A stretch of DNA of 64,000 nucleotides from Streptomyces aureus (GCF_000725495.1 NZ_JNZD01000001.1:248001-312000), one strand, 5' to 3'; shown: positions 27,146 through 36,201, numbered from the stretch's first letter. The notes: generated from the letters alone by a model not told the origin. Translations and numbers: made by a program.

Positions 27146-27177
27146 CGCCCCGTCCATCCTTACGGATGAACGGGGCG
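27146..27177. terminator. Hairpin between cyclophilin and rhomboid genes
   Basis: Two 14-base arms with one mismatch around TTAC. It lies 51 bases past the cyclophilin stop on the minus strand. Confidence 0.6.
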
Positions 27178-27227
27178 TTTGGTTCCCTGCGGGACGCTCC
27201 GGACCCGCGGCGGGAGGCCGCGCGGAC

Positions 27228-27761
27228 TCAGCGCTCGCGGGTCTCGACGACGACCGACTCGATGACGACGTCGTCGAGGGGGCGTTCGGTGCGGGGATTG
27301 GTCGGGGTGCCGGCGATGGCGTCGACGACCTTCTGGCCGGCCGGGTCGGTGATCTCGCCGAAGATGGTGTGCTTGCGGGTCAGCCAGGCCGTCGGGGCGA
27401 CGGTGATGAAGAACTGCGATCCGTTGGTGGCCGGACCCGCGTTGGCCATGGCCAGCAGGTAGGGCCGGTCGAAGCGGAGGTCCGGGTGGAACTCGTCCTC
27501 GAACTGGTAGCCGGGGCCGCCGGTGCCGTTGCCCAGCGGGTCGCCGCCCTGGATCATGAAGCCGCTGATCACCCGGTGGAAGACGGTGCCGTCGTACAGC
27601 TTGTCCGTGGACCTCACACCCGTCTGCGGGTTGACCCACTCGCGCTCACCCGTGGCGAGTTCGACGAAGTTCCGGACCGTCCTCGGCGCGTGGTTCGGCA
27701 GGAGCCGGATGTCGATGTCGCCGTGGCTGGTCTTCAGGGTGGCGTAGAGCTGCTCGGCCAC
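27228..27761 (-). CDS. Peptidyl-prolyl cis-trans isomerase, cyclophilin type
   Basis: A 177-residue cytosolic cyclophilin with the active-site stretch FHRVISGFMIQGGDP, GSQFFIT and HTIFGEITDP. The GTG start (VAEQLYATLKTSHGDIDIRL) is favoured by a GGAAGG site 6 bases upstream and by the absence of any signal peptide. It catalyses prolyl isomerisation during protein folding. It is a single gene, transcribed like the rhomboid gene but separated from it by a hairpin. Confidence 0.92.
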   Translation of the reverse strand: MAEQLYATLKTSHGDIDIRLLPNHAPRTVRNFVELATGEREWVNPQTGVRSTDKLYDGTVFHRVISGFMIQGGDPLGNGTGGPGYQFEDEFHPDLRFDRPYLLAMANAGPATNGSQFFITVAPTAWLTRKHTIFGEITDPAGQKVVDAIAGTPTNPRTERPLDDVVIESVVVETRER

Positions 27762-28236
27762 GAGGTGCCTTCCGTTGCCTTGTCTTGACGGCCCGATCCT
27801 CGCACGGACCGGGCCGTCGGGCCCCCGCCCGCCACCGCCGTACGCACGTGCGGTCGACCGCTCATGGGACGGATCACGAAGCAGCCCGGGATGCCACCCG
27901 GAAACGGCGGGAGAACGGGACATCACGCGGACGGAAAGTCGTACAGACAGAAAATCCCGTCGAGTCGTGCCGGACGGGGGCGGGACGGGACGATCCGTGG
28001 CATTGTCGACGACAAGCTCCCGTTGCCCGTATTGATCCGCTATCTCACTTGATCGACACCTGACCGGCTCCGTACCCGGGAGTCTTTGGGAGTCGGCACC
28101 CGTGACACGGATGCCCGCCCTCACATGCCCCGGACCCCCGGGGCGGGCATGATCCCGCTAGGGGCGGAAAGGTGAACTGTGTGTCTTTGGGGGTACCTGG
28201 TACCCCCGACGTACGCCACCGAGGAGGAGGAAACCC
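27762..28236. other. Divergent intergenic region between cyclophilin and DUF5324 genes
   Basis: 475 bases holding both promoters. Short overlapping frames show no coding bias. A GAGGAGGA ribosome site at the right end serves the 28237 gene. Confidence 0.4.
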
Positions 28237-28938
28237 GTGACCCGCATCGACAGCGTGCGCGCCGCGACCGGCTCGGCGAAGGACAGCGTGCTGCACGCCG
28301 CGGAAGTGGTGGCGCCTTACGCCGACACGGCCAAGGACAGGGCCTCGTACTACGCGAGCGAAGCACGTGTACGGCTCGCGCCGAAGGTGTCGCAGGCCGC
28401 CGAACAGGCCCGCGTCCAGTACGACGCCCATCTCGCACCGCGCATTGAGCAGGCCCGTACGCATGTGCCGCCAAAGGTCGAAGAGGTCGCCCAGGAGGCG
28501 GCCGTCCGTACGCGCAAGGCGGCCCGGCAGGCCGCCGAGTACTCCAAGCCCAGGATCGAACAGGCGGTGGCCGCCGCCCAGCCCGTCCGGGAAGAGGCGA
28601 CGGCCCGTGGCGCGGCGGCGATCGCCGCGCTGCGCGGCCAGGTCACGCCGAAGGAGATCCAGAAGCTGGTCCGCAAGCACGAGCGCCGCGCGAGGGCCGG
28701 CCGTTTCGTGAAGGGGCTGGCCGTACTGGGACTGCTGGCGGGTGGCACCTTCGCCGCCTGGAAGTGGTGGGACAAGCAGGCCAACCCCGACTGGCTCGTC
28801 GAGCCTCCGGCCGCGACGGAGGTGCCCGAGACAGGACGTCTTTCGTCGGTCGACGGCAGCGGGCAGTCCGACCTGGACCCCGAAGTCCAGGCCAAGGAGG
28901 CCGAGGAGAAGGCCGCGGAGCGCGACGACCGCCACTGA
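28237..28938 (+). CDS. DUF5324 family membrane protein, helical repeat
   Basis: A 233-residue protein beginning with GTG after GAGGAGGA. Residues 1-135 are almost entirely amphipathic helix rich in Ala, Glu, Arg and Lys (apolipoprotein/LEA-like, e.g. QAAEQARVQYDAHLAPRIEQAR). A basic patch and one transmembrane helix (FVKGLAVLGLLAGGTFAAWKWW, about 152-173) follow, then an acidic tail. The composition fits the Streptomyces DUF5324 family. The function is unknown; the helical part could bind membranes or nucleic acid. Confidence 0.75.
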   Translation: MTRIDSVRAATGSAKDSVLHAAEVVAPYADTAKDRASYYASEARVRLAPKVSQAAEQARVQYDAHLAPRIEQARTHVPPKVEEVAQEAAVRTRKAARQAAEYSKPRIEQAVAAAQPVREEATARGAAAIAALRGQVTPKEIQKLVRKHERRARAGRFVKGLAVLGLLAGGTFAAWKWWDKQANPDWLVEPPAATEVPETGRLSSVDGSGQSDLDPEVQAKEAEEKAAERDDRH

Positions 28939-28945
28939 CCGGCCC

Positions 28946-28996
28946 AACATCACTGTGGGGCAGCAGACTTGACGTCTGCTGCCCCACAGTGATGTT
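28946..28996. terminator. Perfect 23-bp hairpin joined to a parS-like site
   Basis: Arms 28946-28968 and 28974-28996 are exact complements around TTGAC. It begins 8 bases past the DUF5324 stop. The last bases of the right arm are the first bases of the parS-like sequence. Confidence 0.8.
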
Positions 28997-29007
28997 TCAC
29001 GTGGAAC
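28994..29007 (+). other. parS-like site (one mismatch)
   Basis: GTTTCACGTGGAAC, one base from consensus, overlapping the 3' end of the hairpin at 28946-28996. It is intergenic, which favours ParB binding over coincidence. Confidence 0.6.
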
Positions 29008-29372
29008 ATCGACACGGGAAGCGCGTACGCCCCCGAGGGATTTACCCAGGCACCTCGCGATGACGTTTGCAACGGACTCCGTGTGCAGCATCCATGGAGA
29101 TCTTGTTGACGCAGTGCGTCGAACCGGTCACCCGACGACCCCCACAGCCGCTCACACAAGGGTCCTGACCGCTCCGCCGCCCGTCCGCCCGCGCACCGGC
29201 CGCCCGCACGGCGGGCCCAGGGGCCATGCGCCGACCAGGTCGTTTGCGCAAAGATCTGCAACGCCTGCAAAGCCCTTGCTGTGATCCAGGTCACTGAAGG
29301 GCTGCCGCCCGAGCCGTTCCGACCCGGAAACCGCCTCAGTGCGGGGTCGTGCGGCGGACGAAGGGGGACATA
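29008..29372. other. Intergenic stretch between parS-like site and tRNA-Ala terminator
   Basis: About 365 bases with no convincing frame, promoter or structural RNA on either strand. Confidence 0.35.
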
Positions 29373-29412
29373 CGAAAACCGGCCAGCCGCCGCGATGGGC
29401 GTCTGGCCGGTC
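29373..29412 (-). terminator. Terminator of tRNA-Ala
   Basis: On the minus strand GACCGGCCAG pairs with CTGGCCGGTT and is followed by TTCG, directly after the tRNA 3' end. Confidence 0.7.
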
Positions 29413-29419
29413 CTCTGTG

Positions 29420-29492
29420 TGGAGCCTAGGGGAGTCGAACCCCTGACATCTGCCATGCAAAGACAGCGCTCTACCAACTGAGCTAAGGCCCC
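29420..29492 (-). tRNA. tRNA-Ala (anticodon TGC)
   Basis: A 73-base tRNA on the minus strand. The acceptor GGGGCCT pairs with AGGCTCC, the D-arm contains AGCTCAGTTGGTAGAGC, and the anticodon loop CTTTGCATG carries TGC. The T-loop is TTCGACT. CCA is not encoded. Confidence 0.95.
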
Positions 29493-29673
29493 GCAAAAGA
29501 AGCGTCCGACCACAGGAACCATCCGTCGACGGGCGCCGCAGACCAGAGTACCGGGTCACCCAGGGGATCTCGCAAAATATTGGGGGTCCCCGTGGACGAC
29601 CACTCTCCGTAAGATGCTCGACGTGGTTCGCTGTCGCGAACCGCGGTACTTGGGGAAGCGATGGGGAGACGCA

Positions 29674-30222
29674 ATGGACGCCGCACAGCAGGAAGCAACC
29701 GCGAGAGCCCGGGAGCTGCAGCGGAACTGGTACGGGGAGCCGCTGGGGGCGCTCTTCCGTAGGCTCATAGAGGACCTGGGTCTGAACCAGGCGCGTCTTG
29801 CCGGGGTGCTGGGCCTGTCCGCACCGATGCTGTCCCAGCTGATGAGCGGTCAGCGGGCCAAGATCGGCAATCCCGCCGTGGTCCAGCGCGTCCAGCTTCT
29901 ACAGGATCTCGCGGGCCAGGTCGCCGACGGGAGCGTCAGCGCGGCCGAGGCGACCGAGCGGATGGACGAGATCAAGAAGTCCCAGGGGGGATCGGTGCTC
30001 AGCAACACCACGCAGTCCACGACCAGTTCGGGAGCCCCGACGGTCAAGCGGGTCGTCCGTGAGATCCAGTCGCTGCTGCGCTCGGTGGCCGCCGCCGGGG
30101 ACATCATCGACGCGGCGGACACGCTCGCCCCGACCCACCCGGAACTGGCAGAGTTCCTCCGGGTCTACGGCGCCGGCCGTACGTCCGACGCGGTCGCGCA
30201 CTACCAGTCCCACCAGAGCTGA
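29674..30222 (+). CDS. Helix-turn-helix DNA-binding protein
   Basis: A 182-residue protein with an XRE-like HTH at about residues 30-60 (LIEDLGLNQARLAGVLGLSAPMLSQLMSGQRAKIGNP), followed by a helical region (VQLLQDLAGQVADGSVSAAEATERMDEIKK) and a C-terminal domain of unknown type (VKRVVREIQSLLRSVAAAGDIIDAADTLAPTHPELAEFLRVYG). The ATG follows GGGGAG by 6 bases. It stands 126 bases upstream of a Ser/Thr kinase gene on the same strand and may be regulated by it or regulate it; this pair is conserved near tRNA-Ala in Streptomyces. Confidence 0.85.
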   Translation: MDAAQQEATARARELQRNWYGEPLGALFRRLIEDLGLNQARLAGVLGLSAPMLSQLMSGQRAKIGNPAVVQRVQLLQDLAGQVADGSVSAAEATERMDEIKKSQGGSVLSNTTQSTTSSGAPTVKRVVREIQSLLRSVAAAGDIIDAADTLAPTHPELAEFLRVYGAGRTSDAVAHYQSHQS

Positions 30223-30348
30223 GCCGAGCCCGGCCGCCGACCGCCCGGCGCCGGAGGCACCGACGCCTTCCGGCCGCCGCACGTCTCGCAGCCGGGCACC
30301 TCGGAAGAGGTCTCCGGACCGACCGCCGAAGGGGAGCGACTTACGACC

Positions 30349-32535
30349 ATGGGTGAGGTCTTCGCAGGCCGGTACGAACTGGTCGACCCGATCGGGCGCG
30401 GGGGAGTCGGTGCGGTGTGGCGCGCCTGGGACCACAGGCGGCGCCGTTACGTGGCCGCCAAGGTGCTCCAGCAGAGCGACGCCCACGCCCTCCTGCGGTT
30501 CGTGCGGGAGCAGGCGCTGCGGATCGACCATCCCCATGTGCTGGCTCCCGCCAGCTGGGCCGCGGACGACGACAAGGTCCTGTTCACCATGGACCTGGTC
30601 GCCGGGGGCTCCCTGGTCCATCTGGTCAACGACTACGGCCCCCTGCCTCCCTCCTTCGTCTGCACGCTGACCGACCAGCTCCTCGCGGGTCTCGCCGCGG
30701 TGCACGCGGAAGGCGTGGTGCACCGGGACATCAAGCCCGCCAACGTGCTGCTCGAAGCGACCGGAACGGGGCGGCCGCGGCTGCGCCTGTCGGACTTCGG
30801 CATCGCCATGCGGCTCGGCGAACCGCGGCTCACCGAGACCAATTACGTGGTGGGGACGCCGGGTTACTTCGCTCCCGAGCAGATGCTGGGCTCCGATCCC
30901 GACTTCCCCGCCGACCTGTTCGCCGTCGGCCTGGTCGCCCTGTACCTCCTCGAGGGCGCCAAGCCCGACGCCAAGGCACTGATCGAGTACTTCGCGGACC
31001 ACGGCACGCCGTCCGCGCCGCGGGGCATACCCGAGCCCCTGTGGCAGGTGGTGGCGATGCTTCTCCAGCCGGATCCGCACGCGCGGTTCCGCACCGCCAC
31101 AGGGGCGCGCAAGGCCCTCGCCGCGGCGGTCGAGTTGCTGCCGGAGCCGGGGCCCGACGACGAACTGATCGAGGTCTTCGACCAACTGGGGCCGCTGCCC
31201 GAGGGGTTCGGGCCCTCGGGACCGCTGCGTCCGGGGGGAAACGCGACCGGGGGTTCCCGGACCCTGTCCTCGCCCGGACTTCCGGACACGACGGCCGCGG
31301 CGCCGGGGCCCGACACCGACCCCAGCACCGGATCGAGCCTCGGAAACTTCTTCGGCACCGGCTTCGGGACGGGTGCCGGCTCACGGCACGGCCGGGGCGG
31401 CCCGGGAGCCCCGGGCGACTTGGGGGACCTGGGGGACTTGAGCGACTCGGGTGTCTCGGGGTTCTCGGAAGTATCGGGTGTCTCGGGTGTCTCGGGTGAG
31501 CGATCGGGCTCCGTGCCCGGTCCGGGAGTCAACGACCCTGGTGAACCCGATGAGTTGAGGGAATCTCAGGAGCCCCACGAGAGCGTTCCCGGGGGCGTCC
31601 GGTCCGCCTCGGGCACCGGCACCGGAGGCCTGCACGGCGGCACCGGAAGCCTGCACAGCGGCTCCGGCACCGGAAGCGTGCCCCCGGTGCCCCGTCCCGC
31701 CGGCACGGAGCAGCGCTCGGCCCGGGGCGGGCCGGAAGCGGGGCCCGCCGGCGACGGCACAGGCCCCCGCGCTCGACCGGGCCGGACGCAGGCGGTGGCC
31801 GAACCCGGCGATGAACAGCACGTATCGCCTCCGGCCGTGCCCGACGGCGTAGACGCGCCCTCGGCGCTCGACGGCCCAGCGACCCCGTCGGCGTCCGGCG
31901 GCACGGAAACTCCGTCCGCGTCCGCGCACACTCCCGCCACCACCGCCCCGGACGCCACCCCCCGGCATCCCGCCTCCCGGAGCCACGCCCCTCGAAGCGC
32001 CCCCGCCGCCCCTCCCCGGCCGTCCTCGATGTCGGACACCGGAAGTTTCCATCTGCCTCCGCCGAGGCCCGCTGCCACCGACCCCAGGCGGCAGCACGCG
32101 GCCGAGCCTTCCGGCAACACCCCGTCCACGCACCCCTGGACCCCGCGACGCCCGGATTCCCCGCCGGACACGCTGACGCCGACTCCCCCCACCTCGGTCC
32201 CGCTGCCGCCGCCCGCGTCCGCCCTGCTCCGCCCGCCGCCCTACGACCCGACCCCCACGCCGACACCGACCCCGACTCCCCCGACGGCGTTCCTTCCCAC
32301 CCAGGTGTCCTCCCCCGAACCGACACCGGTGCCGCCCGCGGCGATGCCGCAGCACCCGTACACCCCCACCGCTTCGTACACCGCACGGTCCGTTCAGGTT
32401 CCGCCCGCGAGCCCGGGACACCGGAGGAGGCGCGCACGACCGCGTCCGGGGCCGCCGGCCGTGGTCGCCGTCCCGATGCTGCTGCTCGCCCTGGCCTGCT
32501 TCGCGGTGGGCTTCTGGGCACTGGCCCAGGTCTGA
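30349..32535 (+). CDS. Ser/Thr protein kinase with long Pro/Ser-rich region and C-terminal membrane anchor
   Basis: The 728-residue protein has an N-terminal kinase domain: IGRGGVGAVWRA, Lys38 (VAAKVL), HRDIKPANV (Asp127) and DFGIA (149-153), ending near residue 265. About 430 low-complexity residues follow, first with SGVSG/GDL repeats and then dense Pro/Ser/Thr. A basic stretch and one transmembrane helix (VVAVPMLLLALACFAVGFWAL) end the protein. No PASTA or other sensor domain is seen outside the membrane, so the signal must be cytoplasmic or through a partner. The repeats at 31416-31500 are prone to length change. Confidence 0.88.
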   Translation: MGEVFAGRYELVDPIGRGGVGAVWRAWDHRRRRYVAAKVLQQSDAHALLRFVREQALRIDHPHVLAPASWAADDDKVLFTMDLVAGGSLVHLVNDYGPLPPSFVCTLTDQLLAGLAAVHAEGVVHRDIKPANVLLEATGTGRPRLRLSDFGIAMRLGEPRLTETNYVVGTPGYFAPEQMLGSDPDFPADLFAVGLVALYLLEGAKPDAKALIEYFADHGTPSAPRGIPEPLWQVVAMLLQPDPHARFRTATGARKALAAAVELLPEPGPDDELIEVFDQLGPLPEGFGPSGPLRPGGNATGGSRTLSSPGLPDTTAAAPGPDTDPSTGSSLGNFFGTGFGTGAGSRHGRGGPGAPGDLGDLGDLSDSGVSGFSEVSGVSGVSGERSGSVPGPGVNDPGEPDELRESQEPHESVPGGVRSASGTGTGGLHGGTGSLHSGSGTGSVPPVPRPAGTEQRSARGGPEAGPAGDGTGPRARPGRTQAVAEPGDEQHVSPPAVPDGVDAPSALDGPATPSASGGTETPSASAHTPATTAPDATPRHPASRSHAPRSAPAAPPRPSSMSDTGSFHLPPPRPAATDPRRQHAAEPSGNTPSTHPWTPRRPDSPPDTLTPTPPTSVPLPPPASALLRPPPYDPTPTPTPTPTPPTAFLPTQVSSPEPTPVPPAAMPQHPYTPTASYTARSVQVPPASPGHRRRRARPRPGPPAVVAVPMLLLALACFAVGFWALAQV
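31416..31500 (+). repeat. Short tandem repeats in kinase linker
   Basis: Imperfect 9-base units, first GGGGGACTT-like and then TCGGGTGTC-like, encode GDLGDL and SGVSGVSG. They lie in the low-complexity part of the kinase. Confidence 0.65.
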
Positions 32536-32589
32536 GGCCTCGGAGGAACGCGGAGCCTCGGAGGAACGCGGAAGAGGCGGCGGGAGCTG

Positions 32590-34149
32590 CTAGCGGCCCC
32601 GTGTCGCCCCGTGCTCCCAGGGGGCCGGCAGCGGCAGCGTGGCCGATGCGGTGTCCGCGTCCTGCGGTGCGGGCCGGGCGGTCCGCACCGCGCGGCGGCG
32701 CGCGATCGCCGTCCACAGGCCGAGTGTGAGCATCAGCAGGGTTCCGGTGCCGATGCCGCCGGCGGCGAGGAGTTTCATGGAGGTGGAGTGGCCGGCGCCC
32801 GCGCCGCCTTTCCCGGTGGCCGGGGTGCTGTCCGCCGGTCCGTCGCCCTGCGCGCTGTCGGAGCCGCCCGCCGGAACCGCGAACACGTCCTGGGGCGACG
32901 GCGCCCCCGCGTAGGCGGGACCCGTCCCCGCGGCCCCGGACACACGTACGCGCAGGGTCAGCCCGAACGGGCCGTCGCCGAAGCGGTCGGCCACCTGGGC
33001 CGCGAGATGGACGACGAGGTAGTAGGAGCCCGCGAACCGCATGCCGCTCACCCGGTCGTTGAGCGCGAAGCGGTTCTCGTAGGCGACAGGAGGCAGGGGG
33101 TCGAGCCCGGCGGAACGCTGGCTGCCGTCGTACCCGGCGCCGACGCCGTCGACGAGGCCCCGTACCGGGTTGTAGAGGGACAGGACGAGGGCGGTGCCGA
33201 TGGAGCCCTCCCCGCCGCTCGCGCTGCCGAGGTCCGCGGTCGCGTAGACCTGCTGTCCCCAGTCGACGGGCACCTTGTAGAAGAGGGTCTGCCCCGGGCT
33301 GATGCCGTCCTTCCAGGCTCCCTGTTCGAGCCGGGTGGCCTCGCCGAATCCCGCGCCGCCGCCGCGCTTCCTCGGCTCCCCGACGAGGGCCTCGGGCGAC
33401 GCCGAGTTCCAGGCGTCCGGGGCGCGCGTCGGGCCGGACGTCGTCTTCAGGGCGGGTTCCGTCACGAAGCCGAGTTCCAGGTCCCACGGACGGGACGCGG
33501 ACGGCTCCGTACCGGAGAGGGACGACGTACCGCTCGACGTGCCCGCCGCGCCGACGCGTTCGACGACCATGTAGTACGTCCCCGCCGCCCGGCAGGCGTA
33601 AGGATCACCGCTCGACTCGCGGGAAGCCCAGGCGGCGATGGGATGCGGGCTCTGGGTCGCGCCGAAGTGGACCGTGCCGGTGAAGGAGCAGTTGCGGCCG
33701 TTGGCGTCCTGGAGGGAGACCTTGAGGCCGTCCGAGTAAGTGACCGTGGTCCCGGGCCGGGGAACGGCGGTGGCGGAGACATAGGCGTCGGAGGTGTCGT
33801 CGAGTTCGACCCGGTAATACAGCCTGCCGTCCTTTCCCGCGACTCCGACGGAGCTCCGGTAGGTCCGGCCGGACCGCAGGAGCGCGGCGTCGGTCGAGTC
33901 GGCCGTGCCCTTGACGGTGGCGTCGTCCTCGCCGAAGGCGTACGGCCCGGGCGCATCGTCGGCGGCCGTCCTCACGCCCTGGGCGGGCGCCCCCGAATCG
34001 GCCGTCCCGGAAGCGGCGTCCGCGCGGCCCCCGGGTGCGAGGGCGGCGCACAGGGCGGCCACCGCCGCCGCGGCGGCGAGCGTCCGGCCGTGCCACGGCC
34101 TCCTCGCATAACGGTCCCCTGCCCGCCGGCCCCGTATGCGCCTCCCCAT
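32590..34149 (-). CDS. Large exported membrane-anchored protein of unknown function
   Basis: From the ATG at 34147-34149 the 519-residue protein has a basic N terminus and a signal sequence (GRTLAAAAAVAALCAALAPGGRADA). A beta-rich extracellular part follows with two similar halves, each containing a TYYMVVERVG or SYYLVVHLAAQ strand. A Gly/Ser/Thr linker and one C-terminal transmembrane helix (LLAAGGIGTGTLLMLTLGLWTAI) with a basic stop-transfer tail end the protein. The topology is type I. An upstream GTG at 34206 would add 19 residues. No enzyme motifs are seen. It converges on the kinase gene, so it may belong to envelope signalling, but that is only context. Confidence 0.7.
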   Translation of the reverse strand: MGRRIRGRRAGDRYARRPWHGRTLAAAAAVAALCAALAPGGRADAASGTADSGAPAQGVRTAADDAPGPYAFGEDDATVKGTADSTDAALLRSGRTYRSSVGVAGKDGRLYYRVELDDTSDAYVSATAVPRPGTTVTYSDGLKVSLQDANGRNCSFTGTVHFGATQSPHPIAAWASRESSGDPYACRAAGTYYMVVERVGAAGTSSGTSSLSGTEPSASRPWDLELGFVTEPALKTTSGPTRAPDAWNSASPEALVGEPRKRGGGAGFGEATRLEQGAWKDGISPGQTLFYKVPVDWGQQVYATADLGSASGGEGSIGTALVLSLYNPVRGLVDGVGAGYDGSQRSAGLDPLPPVAYENRFALNDRVSGMRFAGSYYLVVHLAAQVADRFGDGPFGLTLRVRVSGAAGTGPAYAGAPSPQDVFAVPAGGSDSAQGDGPADSTPATGKGGAGAGHSTSMKLLAAGGIGTGTLLMLTLGLWTAIARRRAVRTARPAPQDADTASATLPLPAPWEHGATRGR

Positions 34150-34321
34150 CCCGCGCCACCCCTCGTCGTAGCCCCCTGGCGCGGACCATCCTGCCCCGTC
34201 GGTCACCGCCGCACCGGGCTATCGGGACGACCGGCCGGAACCCGGCGGCCGGATCGCCGTCGTTCTCGCCCGTGCGACCGGTCCGCCCGCCTCGGTGGAG
34301 CGGCGGGAGCCCGGGAAACAC

Positions 34322-34350
34322 AAAACCCCGACCGCGAGGCGGCCGGGGTC
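34322..34350 (-). terminator. Terminator after the DLW-39 gene
   Basis: On the minus strand ACCCCGGCCGC pairs with GCGGTCGGGGT across CTC and is followed by TTTTG. It lies about 24 bases past the DLW-39 stop. Confidence 0.75.
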
Positions 34351-34373
34351 TGCTCCGAGACTGTTGTCGATCC

Positions 34374-34502
34374 TCACGAACCCGTGGGCACGGAGTCGGT
34401 CGCCTCCGTCCACAGATCCTGCTCGGCGCGATCCGCCTGGATCTGGCGGTACACGAGGAGCCCGCCGATGGCGGCCAGTGCGACCAGGAGAAGCTTCTTC
34501 AC
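34374..34502 (-). CDS. DLW-39 family small membrane protein
   Basis: A 42-residue peptide starting with GTG (VKKLLLVALAAIGGLLVYRQIQ...), with one membrane helix and the conserved end of the family, RAEQDLWTEATD. DLW-39 proteins are about 39-42 residues long and are encoded near gyrA and tRNA-Ile/Ala genes in many actinobacteria. The function is unknown. A rho-independent terminator follows immediately. Confidence 0.88.
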   Translation of the reverse strand: MKKLLLVALAAIGGLLVYRQIQADRAEQDLWTEATDSVPTGS

Positions 34503-34829
34503 CGCGCGACCTCGTCTTTCGTTGACGTAGGGGACTTCTGGCGCCCGACTATACACACCGACCGATATCGATCGGTGACCTGGATCGGCCCTCAACTGGG
34601 GCCCCGCGCCCAGCGGTAGAAGGGCGGACGACCGCTCCGATCACACGGTGATCACACGTCACAGGCTGTGACTTTCACGGGCGTCTACGGACTTTTCCGA
34701 TCACTTGCGACCATCCGGGTGGTGTTCATCTGAACATCACCGCGCCACGGACTCAGGTCCACCACTTCGCGCCCCGCATACACATCATGAGGAAAGTACG
34801 CAAATCGCCCGACCCGAAAGTGAGGGGCC
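34503..34829. promoter_or_regulatory. Divergent intergenic region with a TGTTCA-N2-TGAACA palindrome
   Basis: 327 bases between two divergent small genes. A perfect dyad TGTTCATCTGAACA lies at 34723-34736, a possible operator for the 34830 gene. No other feature is recognised. Confidence 0.4.
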
Positions 34830-35252
34830 GTGACCCAGAACAAGGTCATGAAGCTGTGGAGCGCGATCGTCACCGCCTTCCTGGCGCTGTGCACGACGCT
34901 CGGACTCGTCACCACCACCGCGGCCGCCGCCGTACCGCAGGCCGGCCCGGCCCGCAACGCCGAGACCCCGGCGGCGGCCCCGGAGACCGCGCCGGCCCAG
35001 GTCTCCTGGATCTGGTCCCTCAACCGGGCACTGCCCCCCACGATGAAGCAACGCATCCGTGCCGAGGCGCACGGCTCCTCCCCGGCCTGCCGCCACCGGG
35101 CACCCGCGGACGGCGAGAGCGCGAACCCCGCCGCCCTGGGCAGCCTGGAAGGCCTCTCAGCCCCCGACGCCTGTTCCGGGCCCGAAACCCCCGGGGAGCC
35201 CGTCACGGAGCTCCTGGAGCCCCTCACACCCGCGGCACAGCTCCAGCACTGA
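34830..35252 (+). CDS. Small exported protein, probably DUF6344 type
   Basis: A 140-residue protein starting with GTG after GAGGGG. A membrane or signal segment (VMKLWSAIVTAFLALCTTLGLVTTTAAAA, about 6-34) is followed by a Pro/Ala-rich stretch and a conserved-looking LPPTMKQRIRAEAHGSSPACR. I recall this N terminus and the MKQRIRAEAHGSSP motif from the Streptomyces DUF6344 family, whose function is unknown. It is isolated; a run of degenerate repeats follows. Confidence 0.65.
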   Translation: MTQNKVMKLWSAIVTAFLALCTTLGLVTTTAAAAVPQAGPARNAETPAAAPETAPAQVSWIWSLNRALPPTMKQRIRAEAHGSSPACRHRAPADGESANPAALGSLEGLSAPDACSGPETPGEPVTELLEPLTPAAQLQH

Positions 35253-35558
35253 GCCGGACACCGACCCGGGCACCGGACGGGCTTCACCCCGGCAGTGGGA
35301 CGGACTTCGCCCCGGACGACAAGACGTGCTTCATCCCGAGTTACGCGACCTGGATCATCCAACGCGACGAGACGGGCCTCGACCCAGACAGCAGGGACGG
35401 GCCTCGATCCGGACGGCAGAGAAGGTCTTCCGTCCCGGCAGCAAGGCAGGCTTCGGTCCGACAGAAGGACAGAAGGACAGAAGCCGACAGCGGTACAGGA
35501 TTCGGTCCTACGACGGGACAGAATCCGGACCCATGGCAGGACAGGCCCGACGCACGAC

Positions 35559-35612
35559 AGGCTCCGACGGCACGACAAGCTACGACGGCACGACAGGCTC
35601 CGACGGCACGAC
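35559..35612 (+). repeat. Three 18-bp tandem repeats
   Basis: Units start at 35559, 35577 and 35595. The first and third are identical and the second differs at two positions. The consensus is AGGCTCCGACGGCACGAC. Partial copies flank the array. Confidence 0.85.
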
Positions 35613-35716
35613 AGGCTTCGCTCCGGACGGCGGGACGACCCGCGATCCGGGCACCGAGACACGCGGCCCCTTCCCAGACTTCACAGCACCGGTGCTTCCA
35701 GGTCCCGGCAGATCAC

Positions 35717-35815
35717 CGCACCCGTGACTCCCGGTCCTTCCCCGAACCCGTGGCTCCCGGCTCGTCCATGAACCCGCGGCTCCCGGTTCCTCGTGAACCC
35801 GTGATGCCCGGTTCC
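35717..35815 (+). repeat. Degenerate repeats of about 25 bp (GAACCCGTGGCTCCCGG type)
   Basis: Three or four imperfect copies of a unit starting GAACCCGYGGCTCCCGGYTC, spaced 24-26 bases apart. Confidence 0.6.
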
Positions 35816-36059
35816 CCGCTGCGTCCGTGTCCGGCTCCCCCATGCCCCGAAGCCCACGGCTCCTCCCCGGAGCCCGCCTCTCCGCTCCTGCCTGCCCCGC
35901 CTCTCCCGTCCGTCCGTCCGTCCGACGGGTCCACCTGGGCACCCGGCCGTGTCCGTTCCGGCCGTGCCCGTGCGCCTCTCGGCGCACCGTGTGGCACCCG
36001 GCGGTATCCCCACTGCCCCCCTGACATAACGGCGAACTTGCGTACAAAGCACCCAGGGA

Positions 36060-36091
36060 AAGGCCCGGCGACCCGGAAGTCGCCGGGCCTT
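36060..36091. terminator. Hairpin before the FUSC gene
   Basis: AAGGCCCGGCGAC pairs perfectly with GTCGCCGGGCCTT across CCGGAA. It separates the repeat region from the 36202 gene. Confidence 0.7.
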
Positions 36092-36201
36092 CGGCATGTC
36101 ACCGAGTCCACGGCGGGTCGCTTCGGCCTCAGAACCCACTTGAATCGGAGAATTCGTCATAGAAATCTACATATCCGATATTCAAGTGAGGCAGGGCGGC
36201 C

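Larger units (their letters stand above)
35253..36059. other. Gene-free, repeat-rich region
   Basis: About 800 bases of low-complexity sequence. Several frames stay open on both strands, but none shows normal codon bias or a domain. It contains the 18-base tandem repeats at 35559-35612 and degenerate units of about 25 bases at 35717-35815. Confidence 0.5.

Noticed and set aside
35559..35612. CRISPR-like repeats
   Set aside because: The 18-bp units are directly tandem without spacers and there are no cas genes.
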